DNA from: Treponema sp. | Lineage (GTDB): Bacteria > Spirochaetota > Spirochaetia > Treponematales > Treponemataceae | Assembly: GCA_016292805.1 (NCBI GenBank) | Contig: JAEDFM010000021.1 | Location: forward strand, 1 to 38,518 | Length of the DNA stretch: 38,518 bases | Direction of reading: 5' to 3' | Shown: in pieces, positions 38,437-38,518 of the stretch | Layout of the letters: each line of letters opens with the position of its first letter | How positions within the stretch are numbered: the first letter of the stretch is position 1 | The notes under the pieces: model-generated | Seen by the model: the letters and a program-made list of their open reading frames with translations, nothing else | The model's database searches: none | Told to the model about the DNA's origin: nothing | Program-made: the position numbers and the translations under genes

Positions 38437-38518
38437 CAAAATTTTATATTGGTATGGATGCAACTGCTCATAAATATATTTCAAAAGACGTAGAAGAAGA
38501 AAAGGAAGCGTAGTTTGT

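Noticed and set aside
38454..38513. 19-codon frame after sfsA
   Set aside because: No clear ribosome site and too short to judge at the window edge.

Overview
The window is an AT-rich bacterial chromosome segment from a spirochaete, most likely a gut or rumen Treponema. Three things suggest this: the protein sequences, the run dnaA-dnaN-recF-dciA joined to rpmH-rnpA-yidD-yidC-jag on one strand next to divergent gyrB-gyrA, and a lipoprotein that fuses cyclophilin to FKBP, a combination known from treponemes. The species is inference. No rRNA, tRNA, CRISPR array or transposase gene was seen.

Left part (1-10.1 kb): intergenic repeats, then two phosphate-uptake genes, pstC and pstS, on the minus strand, split by a plus-strand membrane-protein gene. 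PstS is the most surprising protein in the window: its two halves are in reversed order (a circular permutation), yet it keeps its signal peptide and all expected ligand motifs. pstS and pstC each have an 11-bp-phased Pho-box-like array ending 9 nt before a -10-like hexamer. Next come a leftward amidohydrolase-MATE-YdcF set, an unknown 175-residue protein, and a complete proline operon proA-proB-proC.

Middle part (10.1-20.4 kb): hrpB helicase; a patatin-like and a Mbeg1-like hydrolase in tandem; azlCD; a DUF763 gene; metF; and an ABC exporter with its own GntR/YtrA-type repressor and a clear promoter-operator. GC-rich interspersed repeats occur between genes, and two families have also entered reading frames without breaking them (hrpB and DUF763).

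Right part (20.4-38.5 kb): the origin region. Transcribed leftward from dnaA are dnaN, recF, dciA, rpmH, rnpA, yidD, yidC, khpB/jag, an unknown secreted protein and the dual immunophilin. Transcribed rightward are gyrB and gyrA. DnaA boxes cluster in two places, dnaA-dnaN and downstream of gyrA. The second cluster is followed by eight parS sites. A ~140-bp element of four consecutive hairpins occurs as three full copies plus one diverged copy. One copy lies inside the parS array, one is just upstream of gyrB, and one forms the 3' end of the MATE gene. Short ACTAAC-N4-GTTAGT palindromes mark the ends of dnaN, gyrB, gyrA and sfsA and the dnaA-gyrB gap. The window ends with a tyrosine phosphatase, a ketopantoate reductase-like protein and sfsA.
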